Source of the DNA: CAVZLD01 sp964522605
Lineage (GTDB): Bacteria; Planctomycetota; Planctomycetia; Pirellulales; Pirellulaceae
NCBI GenBank assembly: GCA_964522605.1
Contig: CAZFWV010000145.1
Location: 1 to 15,611, forward strand
Direction: 5' to 3'
DNA length: 15,611 nucleotides
Below the pieces are notes generated by a model. That model was not told where the DNA came from and made no database searches. It saw only the letters and a program-made list of their open reading frames with translations. Of the stretch, positions 15,372 to 15,611 are shown piece by piece (the stretch's first letter is position 1; the number at the start of each line of letters is the position of its first letter). Made by a program: the position numbers and the translations under genes.

Positions 15372-15611
15372 CGGAAGCATGTCAATGATGCCCGTAATTG
15401 CGTTGTTCACAGAACCTGCGGGGATCACGCCCGGCCAACGCATGATACAAGGCACTCGAATACCACCCTCGAAGTTGGTCCACTTCCCATCGCGAAGGAC
15501 GCCCGCACTGCCGTAGCCCTCCACATTCAGTTACGGGCCGTTGTCCGATGCGAAGATGATGAGTGTGTTTTCGGCGATTCCCAGGCGATCGAGTGTCGCC
15601 ATCAATTCGCC
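15372..15611 (-). pseudogene. Arylsulfatase, C-terminal-half fragment with an in-frame stop, running off the window
   Basis: From the right edge the minus strand reads GELMATLDRLGIAENTLIIF and ASDNGP, then TAA at 15531-15533. In the same frame it continues with LNVEGYGSAGVLRDGKWTNF, EGGIRVPCIMRWPGVIPAG and GIIDMLP. These are the second metal-binding DN and the conserved Lys-EGG-x-R-x-P block of arylsulfatase-A-type enzymes. The TAA sits where relatives have an aromatic or similar residue, one base from a Tyr codon. After DMLP the sequence changes to Gfo/Idh without a shift. The active-site cysteine half would lie outside the window. Confidence 0.65.

Noticed and set aside
9661..15533. Alternative genetic code reading TAG or TAA as an amino acid
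   Set aside because: Intact genes in the window end with TAA, TAG and TGA in the normal places, and the two internal stops lie in otherwise damaged genes.
1..15611. CRISPR array, tRNA, rRNA, insertion sequence or transposase that might explain the rearrangements
   Set aside because: I saw no regularly spaced repeats, no cloverleaf-like sequence, no rRNA core sequence and no transposase motif on either strand.

Overview
The window most resembles a member of the Planctomycetota (Pirellula/Rhodopirellula-like) from a polysaccharide-utilisation region. The grounds are several secreted sulfatases, Tat-exported Gfo/Idh/MocA oxidoreductases, a Tat-exported TIM-barrel isomerase, a CxxCH-type c-heme protein, DUF1080 (3-keto-glycoside hydrolase) pieces, a concanavalin-like domain and adhesin/porin pieces. 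This assignment comes from reading protein families by eye; no database search was possible.

Layout. 1-635: a possible gene tail at the left edge, then no recognisable gene. 636-875 (+): the first 80 codons of an arylsulfatase, cut off abruptly. 889-6530 (-): a block transcribed leftwards, in gene order a broken concanavalin-like protein, an intact Gfo/Idh/MocA oxidoreductase, a frameshifted 5' piece of a second Gfo/Idh gene, a multi-heme c-type protein lacking its central part, and an intact agarase-like glycoside hydrolase. 6924-8003 (+): an intact sugar-phosphate isomerase/epimerase-like protein. 8004-9125 (+): a patchwork of gene remnants (DUF1080 5' part, porin 3' end, cadherin-like adhesin end). 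9375-14398 (-): a tight operon of three intact sulfatases of different subfamilies, with a small coupled ORF between the first and second and a damaged small gene at its end. 14513-15611 (-): sulfatase, Gfo/Idh and DUF1080 pieces joined head to tail.

Inferred joint role: secreted or periplasmic breakdown of a sulfated glycan. The three sulfatases would remove sulfate esters, the agarase-like enzyme would cut backbone, and the Gfo/Idh oxidoreductase, DUF1080 protein and TIM-barrel isomerase would form a 3-keto-glycoside route. The formylglycine-generating enzyme that sulfatases need is not in the window.

The most striking property is the contrast between six intact long genes (about 8.3 kb without a frameshift) and at least eight genes that are truncated, joined to unrelated genes inside their coding sequence, or hit by single-base indels and stops. 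Either this is a real graveyard of rearranged pseudogenes among selected genes, or the contig carries several chimeric joins. I could not find a CRISPR array, tRNA, rRNA or transposase, and no clearly new system.
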